Shown: piece by piece, positions 25,757 to 34,074 of the stretch
Layout of the letters: every line of letters begins with the position of its first letter
Position numbering within the stretch: position 1 is the stretch's first letter
NCBI GenBank assembly: GCA_016790075.1
Contig: JAEUPP010000018.1
Location: forward strand, 124,001 to 188,000
Source: Rhodanobacteraceae bacterium
GTDB lineage: Bacteria > Pseudomonadota > Gammaproteobacteria > Xanthomonadales > Rhodanobacteraceae
DNA: 64,000 nt
Direction of reading: 5' to 3'
The notes under the pieces: model-generated
What the model saw: only the letters and a program-made list of their open reading frames with translations
What the model was told of the DNA's origin: nothing
The model's database searches: none
Made by a program: the position numbers and the translations under genes

Positions 25757-26679
25757 GGCGCCCGCTCCTGTGCTCGTAACTGACTGGCCATGCGTGAACG
25801 GCGCGTGACGATCGCCCAGACAGCATAGCTGACGATGTCACCGGCAATTGCACTGAGACGAAACAGCAGAAAACTCGCAACAACCGCCGGGGTGCCGACA
25901 CGGCAGGGTTCAAGCAGCACATAGGACGTTTCGGCGACACCCCAGCCCTGCGGCGCGAAGACTGCCAGGTATCCCTGCACCGCAGCAACCAGGTAGGTCG
26001 CCATGATCGTCGACGTAGCGCAGACTTCAAGTAGCGGCTGCGCAATGAGGGCGAAAGCGCCAGCGGTTAGCGGCCAGATCACCAGAAACAGGACAGCAGC
26101 AAGGCCCAGACGCTTCCAGGCGCGGCGCCAGGCCAGTGCGATGGCGATCAGGGCCGCACCACCACCGACGGCCGCCTGCAGCGCAGCGAACACGAACACC
26201 GGACTTGCCGGTGAGAACACCACCAATCCAAGGCCGCAAGCGGTCAGGCCGCTGACCGCTACCAGAGCCATCTCCAGCAGGAACAGACGGCGCAGCGCAG
26301 CGCTGTCGACACCCGCATCAAACTTCATGTCGGCATAACGCGCGACGGAATGCCAGATACCTCCGGGCAGATAGCGTGCAGGAATGCGGCGCATATACAC
26401 GGCAAGACTGACCGCCAGCTCGATGCGAATGCCGGAAAACCGTTGCAGCTGAAAAAAAGCGATGCCGATCAGCGGATGCAGCAACGCCAGCACCAACGCC
26501 CCAGCAGTCATGTGCAGCGCGACGCGCAGGCTAAGCAGTGGACGCAAACTATCCGCATGTTGGAACAGATAAATGCCAATCGCGATCAGCGCGAAAGCAA
26601 GGAACAATCGCTGAGTCAGCGCTAGCAGACGCGTCCCCCGTGCAGCGAGCCAAGCCTTTAGCCGCTCCAGCACAGTCAC
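25753..26679 (-). CDS. Flippase-like integral membrane protein (LPG-synthase TM-region family)
   Basis: 308 residues from GTG 26679, chosen because this GTG overlaps the TGA of the preceding methyltransferase (GTGA); the longer frame to 26769 would overlap that gene by 94 nt. About eight hydrophobic segments cover the protein, with the signature RRIPARYLPGGIWHSVARY and APQGWGVAETSYVLL that recall the lysylphosphatidylglycerol-synthase membrane domain (also called UPF0104 / flippase-like). Members without the cytoplasmic aminoacyl-transferase domain, as here, are common in glycan clusters and may move lipid-linked sugars. Function inferred from family context only. Confidence 0.7.
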   Translation of the reverse strand: MTVLERLKAWLAARGTRLLALTQRLFLAFALIAIGIYLFQHADSLRPLLSLRVALHMTAGALVLALLHPLIGIAFFQLQRFSGIRIELAVSLAVYMRRIPARYLPGGIWHSVARYADMKFDAGVDSAALRRLFLLEMALVAVSGLTACGLGLVVFSPASPVFVFAALQAAVGGGAALIAIALAWRRAWKRLGLAAVLFLVIWPLTAGAFALIAQPLLEVCATSTIMATYLVAAVQGYLAVFAPQGWGVAETSYVLLEPCRVGTPAVVASFLLFRLSAIAGDIVSYAVWAIVTRRSRMASQLRAQERAP

Positions 26680-27425
26680 CCACTGCGCCTTGCGCTGGCG
26701 ATATAGCCATCGCCGATGTCCAGACCAAAGGTCATTCGCTGAAGCAGGAAAAAAGGCCAGAGCATCCACGGTTTCAGTACACGACTGACCGCAACCACGG
26801 CGCCAGACTGTTGCGTGCCGCTTTCAATACTGCGTGCAACGGCATCGCCCTCGGCTGGTGCCTTGATGCGGCGCTCCAGCGCATTGCCGACGACGCGCCC
26901 CAGGTTTCCAAGGGGGAAGCCGTAACACGCGATGCGTACCTCTTCGTAGCCGGCGGCAGTGATCAGCGCCCGCAACTGGTCCCGTTCGTAGCGGCGTACA
27001 TGACCGACACGATGATCCGTCGCGCTGAACTTGCGCTGGTGCGCCGGCACCGACACGAGCAAGCGCCCGCCGGGACGCAGCTTCGCAGTCCACGCGCCCA
27101 ACGCGGCTGCATCGTCATCGATATGCTCGATCACTTCAAAGGCCACCAGGTAGTCGACCCCGGCATCCGGCAACGAATCGATGGTGTCGACGATACGGAC
27201 CGCCGGGTTTTCCGCAAACCGCCGCCGCAGCGCCGCGCGCGTCGGTTCCCCGAGGTCGTAGAGCGAAGAGCGGAAACCACGCCGCAGGAATTCACCTGCC
27301 ATCTCGCCGGTGCCTGCGCCGACCTCCAGCAATTCGCCCGGCGTCCAGCCACGTGTCAACGCAGCGATACCATCAGCCCGCAGCCAGAATTTGGGGGAAC
27401 GCCCCCAGTGCTCGGTCGTGCTCAT
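26676..27425 (-). CDS. SAM-dependent class I methyltransferase
   Basis: 249 residues from ATG 27425, which overlaps the asnB stop codon as ATGA. Motif I LLEVGAGTGEMAGEF, then YDLGEPTRAAL, VDYLVAFEVIEHIDDD and KLRPGGRLLVSVPAH are clear class I methyltransferase motifs. A conserved-looking HRVGHVRRYERDQL segment occurs in methyltransferases of glycan clusters paired with glycosyltransferases. It ends with GTGA overlap to the flippase-like gene. Specific substrate unknown. Confidence 0.82.
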   Translation of the reverse strand: MSTTEHWGRSPKFWLRADGIAALTRGWTPGELLEVGAGTGEMAGEFLRRGFRSSLYDLGEPTRAALRRRFAENPAVRIVDTIDSLPDAGVDYLVAFEVIEHIDDDAAALGAWTAKLRPGGRLLVSVPAHQRKFSATDHRVGHVRRYERDQLRALITAAGYEEVRIACYGFPLGNLGRVVGNALERRIKAPAEGDAVARSIESGTQQSGAVVAVSRVLKPWMLWPFFLLQRMTFGLDIGDGYIASARRSG

Positions 27426-29308
27426 GCCACTTCCCTGCTGGGCGCCGCAAGCGACGGCGCGGCGCTCGTATTGATCCAGATTGCATAAGTCCACAAAAGC
27501 CACAGCCGCTGACCATGGTCAACGCCGCCCTGCCTGTGCGCCTCGACAAGCTGCTGCACAGCCGATGTATCGACCCAATCTTGCCCACTGCAGCGCAGGC
27601 CAGACAGCAGATCATCAGCCAGCTCACCACGAAACCAGGCACCGAGTGGCACGGCAAACCCTTGCTTGCGGCGGCGCCAGAGCCAGGGTGGTGCCAACGA
27701 ATCGACCGCCTTGCGCAGCAAGGCTTTTCCGCGCAGGCCGCGAAAGTGCTGAGCGGAGCCGCCTGACAGCGCAAGCTCGATCAGGCGATAGTCAAGAAAC
27801 GGGCAGCGCTGCTCCAGCGAGTGCGCCATCGATGCCCGGTCGGTCTTGACGAGTATGTCCTGCGGCAAATAGACCAGCGCATCGGCGCACATCATCGCAA
27901 GTACATCATCGCCGCGAACCCATTCGGGCAACGCGGGCGAGGCATGGCCACGACCGGCGAGACCCGGTGCCAGCCGCGCCAGTTCGGCCTCGCTGAAGAA
28001 CCGCGGCGCGACATAACGAGCCTCGCTCTCGCCGCGCGCGAGCGCTGCGTTGCGCACGAACAGCTGGGCTTTCTTGAGAAGGCTGCGGCTGTGGTGCTGC
28101 AGCGGCTCCGGTAGAGCACGCAGCAGTGATTCCGCGCCGCGCTGTACCGGCCTGGGCAGCCGCGAATACCAGCGCAACAGCACTCGCCCCAGATAACGCT
28201 GATAGCCGCCAAACAGCTCATCGGCCCCATCGCCTGACAGGGCGACCTTCACCCGCCGCGCAGCAAGCGCCGACACGGCCGCCGTCGGCAGCAGCGAGGC
28301 ATCACCAAACGGCATGCCGACATGCTGTACCAGCAACCGCAGCATGTCGGCACGATCCGTACCCGCGTACACGGCCGTTTCATGGTCCGTGCCGAGAAAT
28401 CGCGCCATCCGCGCCGCATAGTCGCTCTCGTCGTAACTCGCATCGGCGAACCCGATGGAGAACGTGCGCAGCTTGTGCTCCGTATGGCGTGCAGCGAGTG
28501 CGCTCACAAGCGACGAGTCAACACCACCGGAAAGAAATGCACCGACTTCGACATCGGCGACCAGCCGGTACCGTACCGCACTTTCAAGCAGCTCCAGCAC
28601 GCGAGCGCCGTCGCCGGGCGCAACGGATGGCTGCTGGGGCAGCGACCAATACGGCTGCTGCCGCGCAAGCATACCCGGCTGCCAGCGCATCAGATGTCCG
28701 GGCAATACCTCGCTGCTGCCCTGATCGATGGTATGGCCGGGCAAGGTGCAGCCGTAACGCAGCGTGTCCGCAAGGCTGTCCAGATCGACAGCGGGCGCCA
28801 CACCGGTCAATGTGCGCAAAGCCGGCAGCTCTGACGCACAGGCAAAACGATCGCGGTCTGACCGCAGGTACAGCGGCTTCTTGCCGAGGCGGTCGCGTGC
28901 AAGCAGCAAGGTGCGCTCTACCCTGTCCCAGAGCGCGAACGCCCACATGCCGTTGAGCCGAGCAAGAAACCTCTCGCCATCGAGCGCCATCCCCGCCAGC
29001 AGCACCTCGCTGTCTGAGTGCGTGCGGAATGCCCAGCGCGAAGCAAGCTCAGCGCGCAGCTCGGCATAGTTATAAATTTCACCATTGTAAACAATGGTCC
29101 AGCGCCCACTGGCGTCGCTCATCGGCTGCTGACCGTCACTGATACCGATGATGGCCAGACGCGAGTGGCCCATATGCCAGTGCTCATCACCAGCGGTGTC
29201 GATGCCGTCCGGACCACGGTGGGCCATGGCCTGAATCGCCGCACGGCAGCGCGCCGCAACACCTTCGCGCCCACGCGCTGGGTCGTAGAGAAAGACTATG
29301 CCGCACAC
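27422..29308 (-). CDS. asnB: Asparagine synthase (glutamine-hydrolysing) family amidotransferase
   Basis: 628 residues from GTG 29308, which puts the catalytic Cys at position 2 (V/M-CGIVFLYDP) as class II glutamine amidotransferases require, with GGAGG upstream; a longer in-frame start would bury that Cys. N-terminal domain: HRGPDG, NGEIYNYAELRAEL. C-terminal ATP-pyrophosphatase domain: FLSGGVDSSLV P-loop, SGDGADELFGGY, and EQRCPFLDYRLIELAL. In cells AsnB makes asparagine from aspartate and glutamine, but copies embedded in glycan operons are thought to amidate sugars or other acids. It is located between a GT4 and a methyltransferase in a coupled operon, so a dedicated role in the glycan is plausible. 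Confidence 0.9.
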   Translation of the reverse strand: MCGIVFLYDPARGREGVAARCRAAIQAMAHRGPDGIDTAGDEHWHMGHSRLAIIGISDGQQPMSDASGRWTIVYNGEIYNYAELRAELASRWAFRTHSDSEVLLAGMALDGERFLARLNGMWAFALWDRVERTLLLARDRLGKKPLYLRSDRDRFACASELPALRTLTGVAPAVDLDSLADTLRYGCTLPGHTIDQGSSEVLPGHLMRWQPGMLARQQPYWSLPQQPSVAPGDGARVLELLESAVRYRLVADVEVGAFLSGGVDSSLVSALAARHTEHKLRTFSIGFADASYDESDYAARMARFLGTDHETAVYAGTDRADMLRLLVQHVGMPFGDASLLPTAAVSALAARRVKVALSGDGADELFGGYQRYLGRVLLRWYSRLPRPVQRGAESLLRALPEPLQHHSRSLLKKAQLFVRNAALARGESEARYVAPRFFSEAELARLAPGLAGRGHASPALPEWVRGDDVLAMMCADALVYLPQDILVKTDRASMAHSLEQRCPFLDYRLIELALSGGSAQHFRGLRGKALLRKAVDSLAPPWLWRRRKQGFAVPLGAWFRGELADDLLSGLRCSGQDWVDTSAVQQLVEAHRQGGVDHGQRLWLLWTYAIWINTSAAPSLAAPSREVA

Positions 29309-29339
29309 GAGGAGATCCTCCGCAATCGGCGTAGCCCCA

Positions 29340-30521
29340 TCATGCCACTCCCGAGCGCGACGCTGCAGCAGCGAAAATGTCGGCGTAACGGCGCGCCGCA
29401 GCCTCCCAGCTCCAGCCGCTGATCTCGACATGCCGGCGCGCGGCCAGCGCCCGCCGCTGGCGTTCTTCGGGGCGCGCCATCGCGTCGTTCAAGACGACGG
29501 TCAGCGCGTCGACATCGCCGGCGTCGAACAGCCAGGCATGCTCGCCTTCCCGGACCGTATCGACCACACCGTCGATGCGCGACGCAACAACGGGAACACC
29601 GCCCGCCATCGCTTCCAGCAACACGTTAGGGCGACCTTCGCTATAGCTTGGCAGCACGAACAGCGTGCTTGCCGCCAGATGATCCGCAACCTGTTCCGGC
29701 GCGACCTGACCGCAGAATTCCAGCCTGTCATCGACCGCCAGCGACCGGCCCAGTGACTGCAGCGATGCACGTTCAGGCCCGTCACCGACGAAACGCAGCA
29801 CGACAGCGGAGTCCTGCATGCGGGCAAAAGCGCGCAGCAGCACATCAGCTCCCTTGCGCGGAATCAGGCTGCCGACGAATACGATGCGAGCGGGAAAACC
29901 CGACGCTGCGACGGGCGGCCGAAACTCACCACCGACACCGTTGAGTACGACACGCACTTTCGGCGCACTGGCGGGAACTTCCGCCTCGAGATTGCGCGCC
30001 ATGCTCTCGGCTACGCAGACAACGGTATGCGCGTGTGCTACCGAGTAATGCAACAGGTGGCGATGGATACCGGAGCGGCGCGCAACCGTGACGTCGTCGC
30101 CGCGCAATGTCAGCACCACAGGGCGCCGATGCAACGGGCGCAGTAGAGCAGCAAGCGCCCCGGTGATGGCCCAGTTCGCGTGAATAACATCGACACGCCG
30201 TGCAGCACGCACCAGTCGCCATGAAAACGCGAGCAGGAACCACGGAAGCAGCAACAGCAGTGCCGGCCGCGCACGAATTGCCGGCAGCACGCCTCCGGGT
30301 TCCTGCGCCAGCCGCTGCCAGCGCCGCGGCGCATAGCGAAACGGCAGCAAGATCACACGCGCTCCACCGTCCACCGGCTCGGCCGACGCGTCTGCCGGAC
30401 ACAGCACCTGCATCTGCGCATGCGCCGTCAGCGCCTCGACCAGTCGGCGCACAAACACGCCGGAACTCGATGTTGCGCGTAACGGATACGACGTTGTCAG
30501 CACCAGCACACGCAGCCCCAC
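29340..30521 (-). CDS. GT4-family glycosyltransferase
   Basis: 393 residues, GTG start at 30521 with AAGG upstream, 1 nt after the previous gene. GT-B fold: N-terminal half with VLVLTTSYPLRATSSSGVFVRRLVEAL and VDVIHANWAITG; C-terminal half with IVFVGSLIPRKGADVLLRA, FVGDGPERASL and the donor-binding motif SYSEGRPNVLLEAMAGGVPVVA (E-x7-E). These are the hallmarks of group 1 (GT4) retaining transferases that build polysaccharide repeat units on the cytoplasmic face. Sugar not predictable. Confidence 0.9.
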   Translation of the reverse strand: MGLRVLVLTTSYPLRATSSSGVFVRRLVEALTAHAQMQVLCPADASAEPVDGGARVILLPFRYAPRRWQRLAQEPGGVLPAIRARPALLLLLPWFLLAFSWRLVRAARRVDVIHANWAITGALAALLRPLHRRPVVLTLRGDDVTVARRSGIHRHLLHYSVAHAHTVVCVAESMARNLEAEVPASAPKVRVVLNGVGGEFRPPVAASGFPARIVFVGSLIPRKGADVLLRAFARMQDSAVVLRFVGDGPERASLQSLGRSLAVDDRLEFCGQVAPEQVADHLAASTLFVLPSYSEGRPNVLLEAMAGGVPVVASRIDGVVDTVREGEHAWLFDAGDVDALTVVLNDAMARPEERQRRALAARRHVEISGWSWEAAARRYADIFAAAASRSGVA

Positions 30522-30522
30522 G

Positions 30523-31284
30523 TCAACCTTCCTGCGGCGGCACCGGCCGCTTCAGCACTGCCCAGTACGATACGGGCAAAAAGTCGACTGCGGGCGCAAT
30601 CCGCGACAACAGCCAGCAGCCGATATTGATCGCCGTAACCAAAGGTGCCAGCAGCAAGCCAAGCAGCAAAAACGGGCGGAACCTTTCCCCTGCCGTGAAA
30701 AGCGCCTGAGCCAGCGCGAGATTGCATAACATGCCGGCGCTTTCTATTGCGTGCCCCCGCGCAACGATGGTCTCGACTTCGAGCGCCGCGCCACGGGCCA
30801 GCGCTTCCAGCCCGTGCCCGGTCATTCGCCAGAAATCGTAGGGCCGGTCATGCAACGGATAAGCAAACGGAACATGCAACAACACCTTGCCACCCGGTCG
30901 CAGCACGCGGGCAGCCTCGATCAGGCTCGCCTGCGGTCGCGGCAGGTGTTCCAGTACATCAAGCACTACCAGACAATCAAAACTCGCATCCTGGAATGGC
31001 AACTGCTGCGCATCACCAAATACATCCGGGCGCGTGCGATAGAGCGCGGTAGCTGTGCCTGGATAATCCAGCCCGATGTAACCCACGGATGCATCCAGCC
31101 GTTCGTGCAACGCAGAATCCGCACAACCGATATCGACCACGCTGCCGCGCGCGCGCGCGGCAACTTCACGCGCCGCCATTTCCTTGAATCGGAAACTGAC
31201 CCATTGCGGATGCAACGGCGAGTGGCGCACCCGCTGCGCCGCCCGGCGAATGTACCTTGCCCAGCCCCCGGTCGGCTTGCTCAT
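30523..31284 (-). CDS. SAM-dependent methyltransferase with C-terminal hydrophobic tail
   Basis: 253 residues, ATG overlapping the GT2 stop as ATGA. Class I motifs: SVVDIGCADSAL, YIGLDYPG, FDCLVVLDVLEHLPRP, VLRPGGKVLLHVPFAYPLHDRPYDFWR. The last part contains a long hydrophobic segment (FRPFLLLGLLLAPLVTAI) that should anchor it in the membrane, as expected for an enzyme acting on a lipid-linked sugar. Substrate unknown. Confidence 0.82.
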   Translation of the reverse strand: MSKPTGGWARYIRRAAQRVRHSPLHPQWVSFRFKEMAAREVAARARGSVVDIGCADSALHERLDASVGYIGLDYPGTATALYRTRPDVFGDAQQLPFQDASFDCLVVLDVLEHLPRPQASLIEAARVLRPGGKVLLHVPFAYPLHDRPYDFWRMTGHGLEALARGAALEVETIVARGHAIESAGMLCNLALAQALFTAGERFRPFLLLGLLLAPLVTAINIGCWLLSRIAPAVDFLPVSYWAVLKRPVPPQEG

Positions 31285-32126
31285 CGCCGATACGTCAGAC
31301 TCGTGATCTGCTCCGAAACAAGGCCGATCAGAAACACGATCGCGGCCGCGCTCAGCAGCAATGCGCTCATGTTGGTGAAACGCTGCTGGTAGTAGTAGGT
31401 CAAGCCGTAGTTCAGGGCACCCAGGCCGAAAAACACCAGACTGGCTGGCAGGAACAGCTTGAACGGCGAATACAGCGTGGCGATCTTGAAGATGATGAGC
31501 AGGAAGCGGATACCGTCGCGCAGCGGCCGGATGTGGCTCTTGCCGGTGCGCTTGCCGACTGCGATCGACTCATAGGCAATCGCATAGGCGCTGCGGAAGA
31601 ACGCCATGGTGATCGTCGTCGGGTAGGAAAATCCGTTCGGCAACAGGTGCAGGAACTCCAGAAACTTCTCGGCCCGCACTGCACGGAACCCGGAGGTCAG
31701 ATCGGCCACTGTATGGCCGGTCATCCAGCTAGCCAGCCGGTTGTACAGCGTATTTGCCATACCCCGGCCGACACCAGCCTGCCCGGACCAATCCCGCGCG
31801 CCGACGACCATGTCATAGCCCTGCTCCAGCCGGGCCAGCAACCGCTCGATATGCGCCGGATCATGCTGCCCGTCGGCATCCATGAAGACCAGCACATCAC
31901 CATTGGCCGCACGCGCGCCGCGCTTGATCGCCGCCCCGTTGCCCATGGAATACGGGCTGGACAGGCAGCGAACCGTGTTGGCTGCGCAGATTTCCCGCGT
32001 GTCGTCGGTCGAGCCATCGTCAACGATGATGATCTCATCGGCGGGCCTGGCCGCACGCAGACGGGGCAATAGGTCACGCAGGGCCGCCGCCTCGTTCTTG
32101 GCCGGCAGGATGATACTGATGGGCAT
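31281..32126 (-). CDS. GT2 glycosyltransferase with two membrane helices (polyprenyl-phosphate sugar synthase type)
   Basis: 281 residues from ATG 32126, the point where the GT-A domain starts (MPISIILPAKNEAAAL); longer frames to 32264 run into the leader. Nucleotide-sugar and metal motifs: EIIIVDDGSTDDT, DGDVLVFMDADGQHDP, DLTSGFRAVR. The C-terminus holds two long hydrophobic segments (FLPASLVFFGLGALNYGL and SAAAIVFLIGLVSEQI). This pattern matches dolichol/undecaprenyl-phosphate mannose or glucose synthases, which provide the donors used by GT-C transferases. As first gene of the cassette it gives a rationale for the two GT-C proteins beside the pilins. Divergent from pilB; 218 nt between them should hold both promoters, though I see no convincing elements. 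Confidence 0.85.
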   Translation of the reverse strand: MPISIILPAKNEAAALRDLLPRLRAARPADEIIIVDDGSTDDTREICAANTVRCLSSPYSMGNGAAIKRGARAANGDVLVFMDADGQHDPAHIERLLARLEQGYDMVVGARDWSGQAGVGRGMANTLYNRLASWMTGHTVADLTSGFRAVRAEKFLEFLHLLPNGFSYPTTITMAFFRSAYAIAYESIAVGKRTGKSHIRPLRDGIRFLLIIFKIATLYSPFKLFLPASLVFFGLGALNYGLTYYYQQRFTNMSALLLSAAAIVFLIGLVSEQITSLTYRR

Positions 32127-32344
32127 ACCAGCAGGCCCCCTTGGGTTCGGGCGCTGAGCATACATGAAGCGCGCTATGGTCCGGCACGCGCACAAAGAGC
32201 ACCAGAACGGCCGGATTAGCCAGCGCGGCCGGCCTGATCCGGAACGCTTCTTGAGCCCCGTCACAGTTTTGCCCCAGGCAATTCAAAACGGCGCCAAAGT
32301 GGAGTACATTCTGCCGTAGTTTCGGGGGCTTACGCGGAATTCTT

Positions 32345-34072
32345 ATGGCCACGCAGATCAATCCAGCGAACCTCGCAGGCTTGAGCGGCATCGCACGCCG
32401 CCTTGTCGCAGAGGGCTCTCTCGCGGAAGCGGATGCGCGCCGCGCACTCGAAGCCTCATCGAAGCAGAAGATTCCGCTTGCGACTTACCTTATCGACAAC
32501 GGCATGGCCGAGAGCCGCACCGTGGCCATGGCCGCATCGGCCGAATTCGGCGTACCGCTCTACGACGTCAGCGCGATCGACTTCGCGCAGTTGCCTCTGA
32601 AGCTGGTCAGCGAAGAACTCATTACCAAGCACCGAGCCCTGCCGCTGTTCAAGCGCGGCAATCGCCTGTTCGTCGGCCTCTCCGATCCGACCAACCTGCG
32701 CGCACTCGACGAGATAAAGTTCCAGTCCAACCATAGCGTCGAACCTATCCTTATTGACGAACGCGCACTTGCGCGCGTGATCGAGCAGGCGCTGAGCCAA
32801 AGCAGCACTTCCGTCGACGTGGAAGGCGACGAGGGGCTGGAGAGCCTGGACCTGAACGCCGGCGACGACGATGCAGACAGCGGCGGCGGCGGTGTCGATG
32901 CAAGCGGTGCCGACGACACGCCGATAGTGAAATTTGTGAATAAAGTACTGGTCGACGCCATCAAGCGCGGCGCCTCGGATATTCACTTCGAACCGTTTGA
33001 AACTGAATACCGCGTGCGCCTGCGCATGGACGGCGTGCTGCGCAAGGTTGCGGCTCCGCCATCAAAAATCGCACCGCGCATATCCTCGCGCCTCAAGGTC
33101 ATGTCGGGGCTGGACATTGCGGAGCGCCGCGTACCCCAGGACGGCCGTATCAAGCTCAATCTGTCCAAGGGCAAATCCATCGACTTTCGTGTAAGCACCT
33201 GCCCCACGCTGTTTGGCGAGAAGGTGGTCCTGCGTATTCTCGATGGTTCTGCAGCCAAGCTCGGCATCGAGAAGCTCGGTTACGAGGAAGATCAGAAAAA
33301 GCTATTCGTCGAGGCGATCGAAAAGCCCTACGGCATGGTGCTCGTGACCGGGCCGACCGGCTCCGGCAAGACCGTATCACTGTATACGGCGCTGAATATT
33401 CTCAATACCGAAGGGCGCAATATTTCGACCGTGGAAGACCCGGTCGAAATCCGCGTGCCTGGCATCAATCAGGTGCAGCAGAACCAGAAACGCGGCATGA
33501 CGTTTGCCGCGGCGCTGCGCTCCTTCCTGCGCCAGGACCCGGACGTGATCATGGTCGGGGAAATCCGCGACCTGGAAACGGCGGAGATTGCGGTCAAGGC
33601 GGCGCAGACCGGCCATATGGTGCTGTCGACGCTGCATACCAACGATGCGCCGCAGACCATCGCGCGCTTGATGAACATGGGCATTGCGCCCTACAACATT
33701 ACGTCCTCAGTCACGCTGGTGATCGCGCAGCGCCTCGCCCGCCGTCTGCACGACTGCAAGCGGCCGCTGATCCTGCCGCCGGCCGCCCTGCTCGCCGAGG
33801 GCTTTACGGAAAGTGAAATTGCCGGAATGCAGATGTTCGATGCCGTCGGCTGCTCCGGTTGCAACGAAGGCTACAAAGGCCGCGTCGGCATCTACCAGGT
33901 GATGCCGCTCAGCGACGACATCTCGAAAATCATTCTCGCCGGCGGCAACGCAATGCAGATTGCCGACGTCGCACGCGCCGCAGGTATCCGCGATCTGCGC
34001 GCCTCGGCGATGCTCAAGGTCAAGCAGGGCGTCACCAGCCTCGCCGAAATTAACCGTGTTACCAAGGACTAA
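32345..34072 (+). CDS. pilB: Type IV pilus extension ATPase PilB
   Basis: 575 residues. Hexameric GspE-type motor that powers pilus assembly at the inner membrane with PilC. N-terminal MshEN-like domain (residues ~15-150), an acidic/Gly linker (DDDADSGGGGVDASGADD), then the ATPase: SDIHFEPFETEYRVRLRMDG, Walker A GPTGSGKT near residue 340, Asp box TVEDPVE, Walker B DPDVIMVGEIRD and the His box MVLSTLHTNDAP. The C-terminal zinc site usually has two Cys pairs; here the second pair is present (GCSGCNEGY) but the first region reads RRLHDCKRP with one Cys. pilC starts 2 nt downstream. Confidence 0.98.
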   Translation: MATQINPANLAGLSGIARRLVAEGSLAEADARRALEASSKQKIPLATYLIDNGMAESRTVAMAASAEFGVPLYDVSAIDFAQLPLKLVSEELITKHRALPLFKRGNRLFVGLSDPTNLRALDEIKFQSNHSVEPILIDERALARVIEQALSQSSTSVDVEGDEGLESLDLNAGDDDADSGGGGVDASGADDTPIVKFVNKVLVDAIKRGASDIHFEPFETEYRVRLRMDGVLRKVAAPPSKIAPRISSRLKVMSGLDIAERRVPQDGRIKLNLSKGKSIDFRVSTCPTLFGEKVVLRILDGSAAKLGIEKLGYEEDQKKLFVEAIEKPYGMVLVTGPTGSGKTVSLYTALNILNTEGRNISTVEDPVEIRVPGINQVQQNQKRGMTFAAALRSFLRQDPDVIMVGEIRDLETAEIAVKAAQTGHMVLSTLHTNDAPQTIARLMNMGIAPYNITSSVTLVIAQRLARRLHDCKRPLILPPAALLAEGFTESEIAGMQMFDAVGCSGCNEGYKGRVGIYQVMPLSDDISKIILAGGNAMQIADVARAAGIRDLRASAMLKVKQGVTSLAEINRVTKD

Positions 34073-34074
34073 CC

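Noticed and set aside
32290-32320. Possible sigma-54 promoter for pilB (TGGAGTACATTCTGCC)
   Set aside because: The GG and GC spacing is right, but the CAC core after TGG is missing, so the match is too weak next to the three pilin elements.
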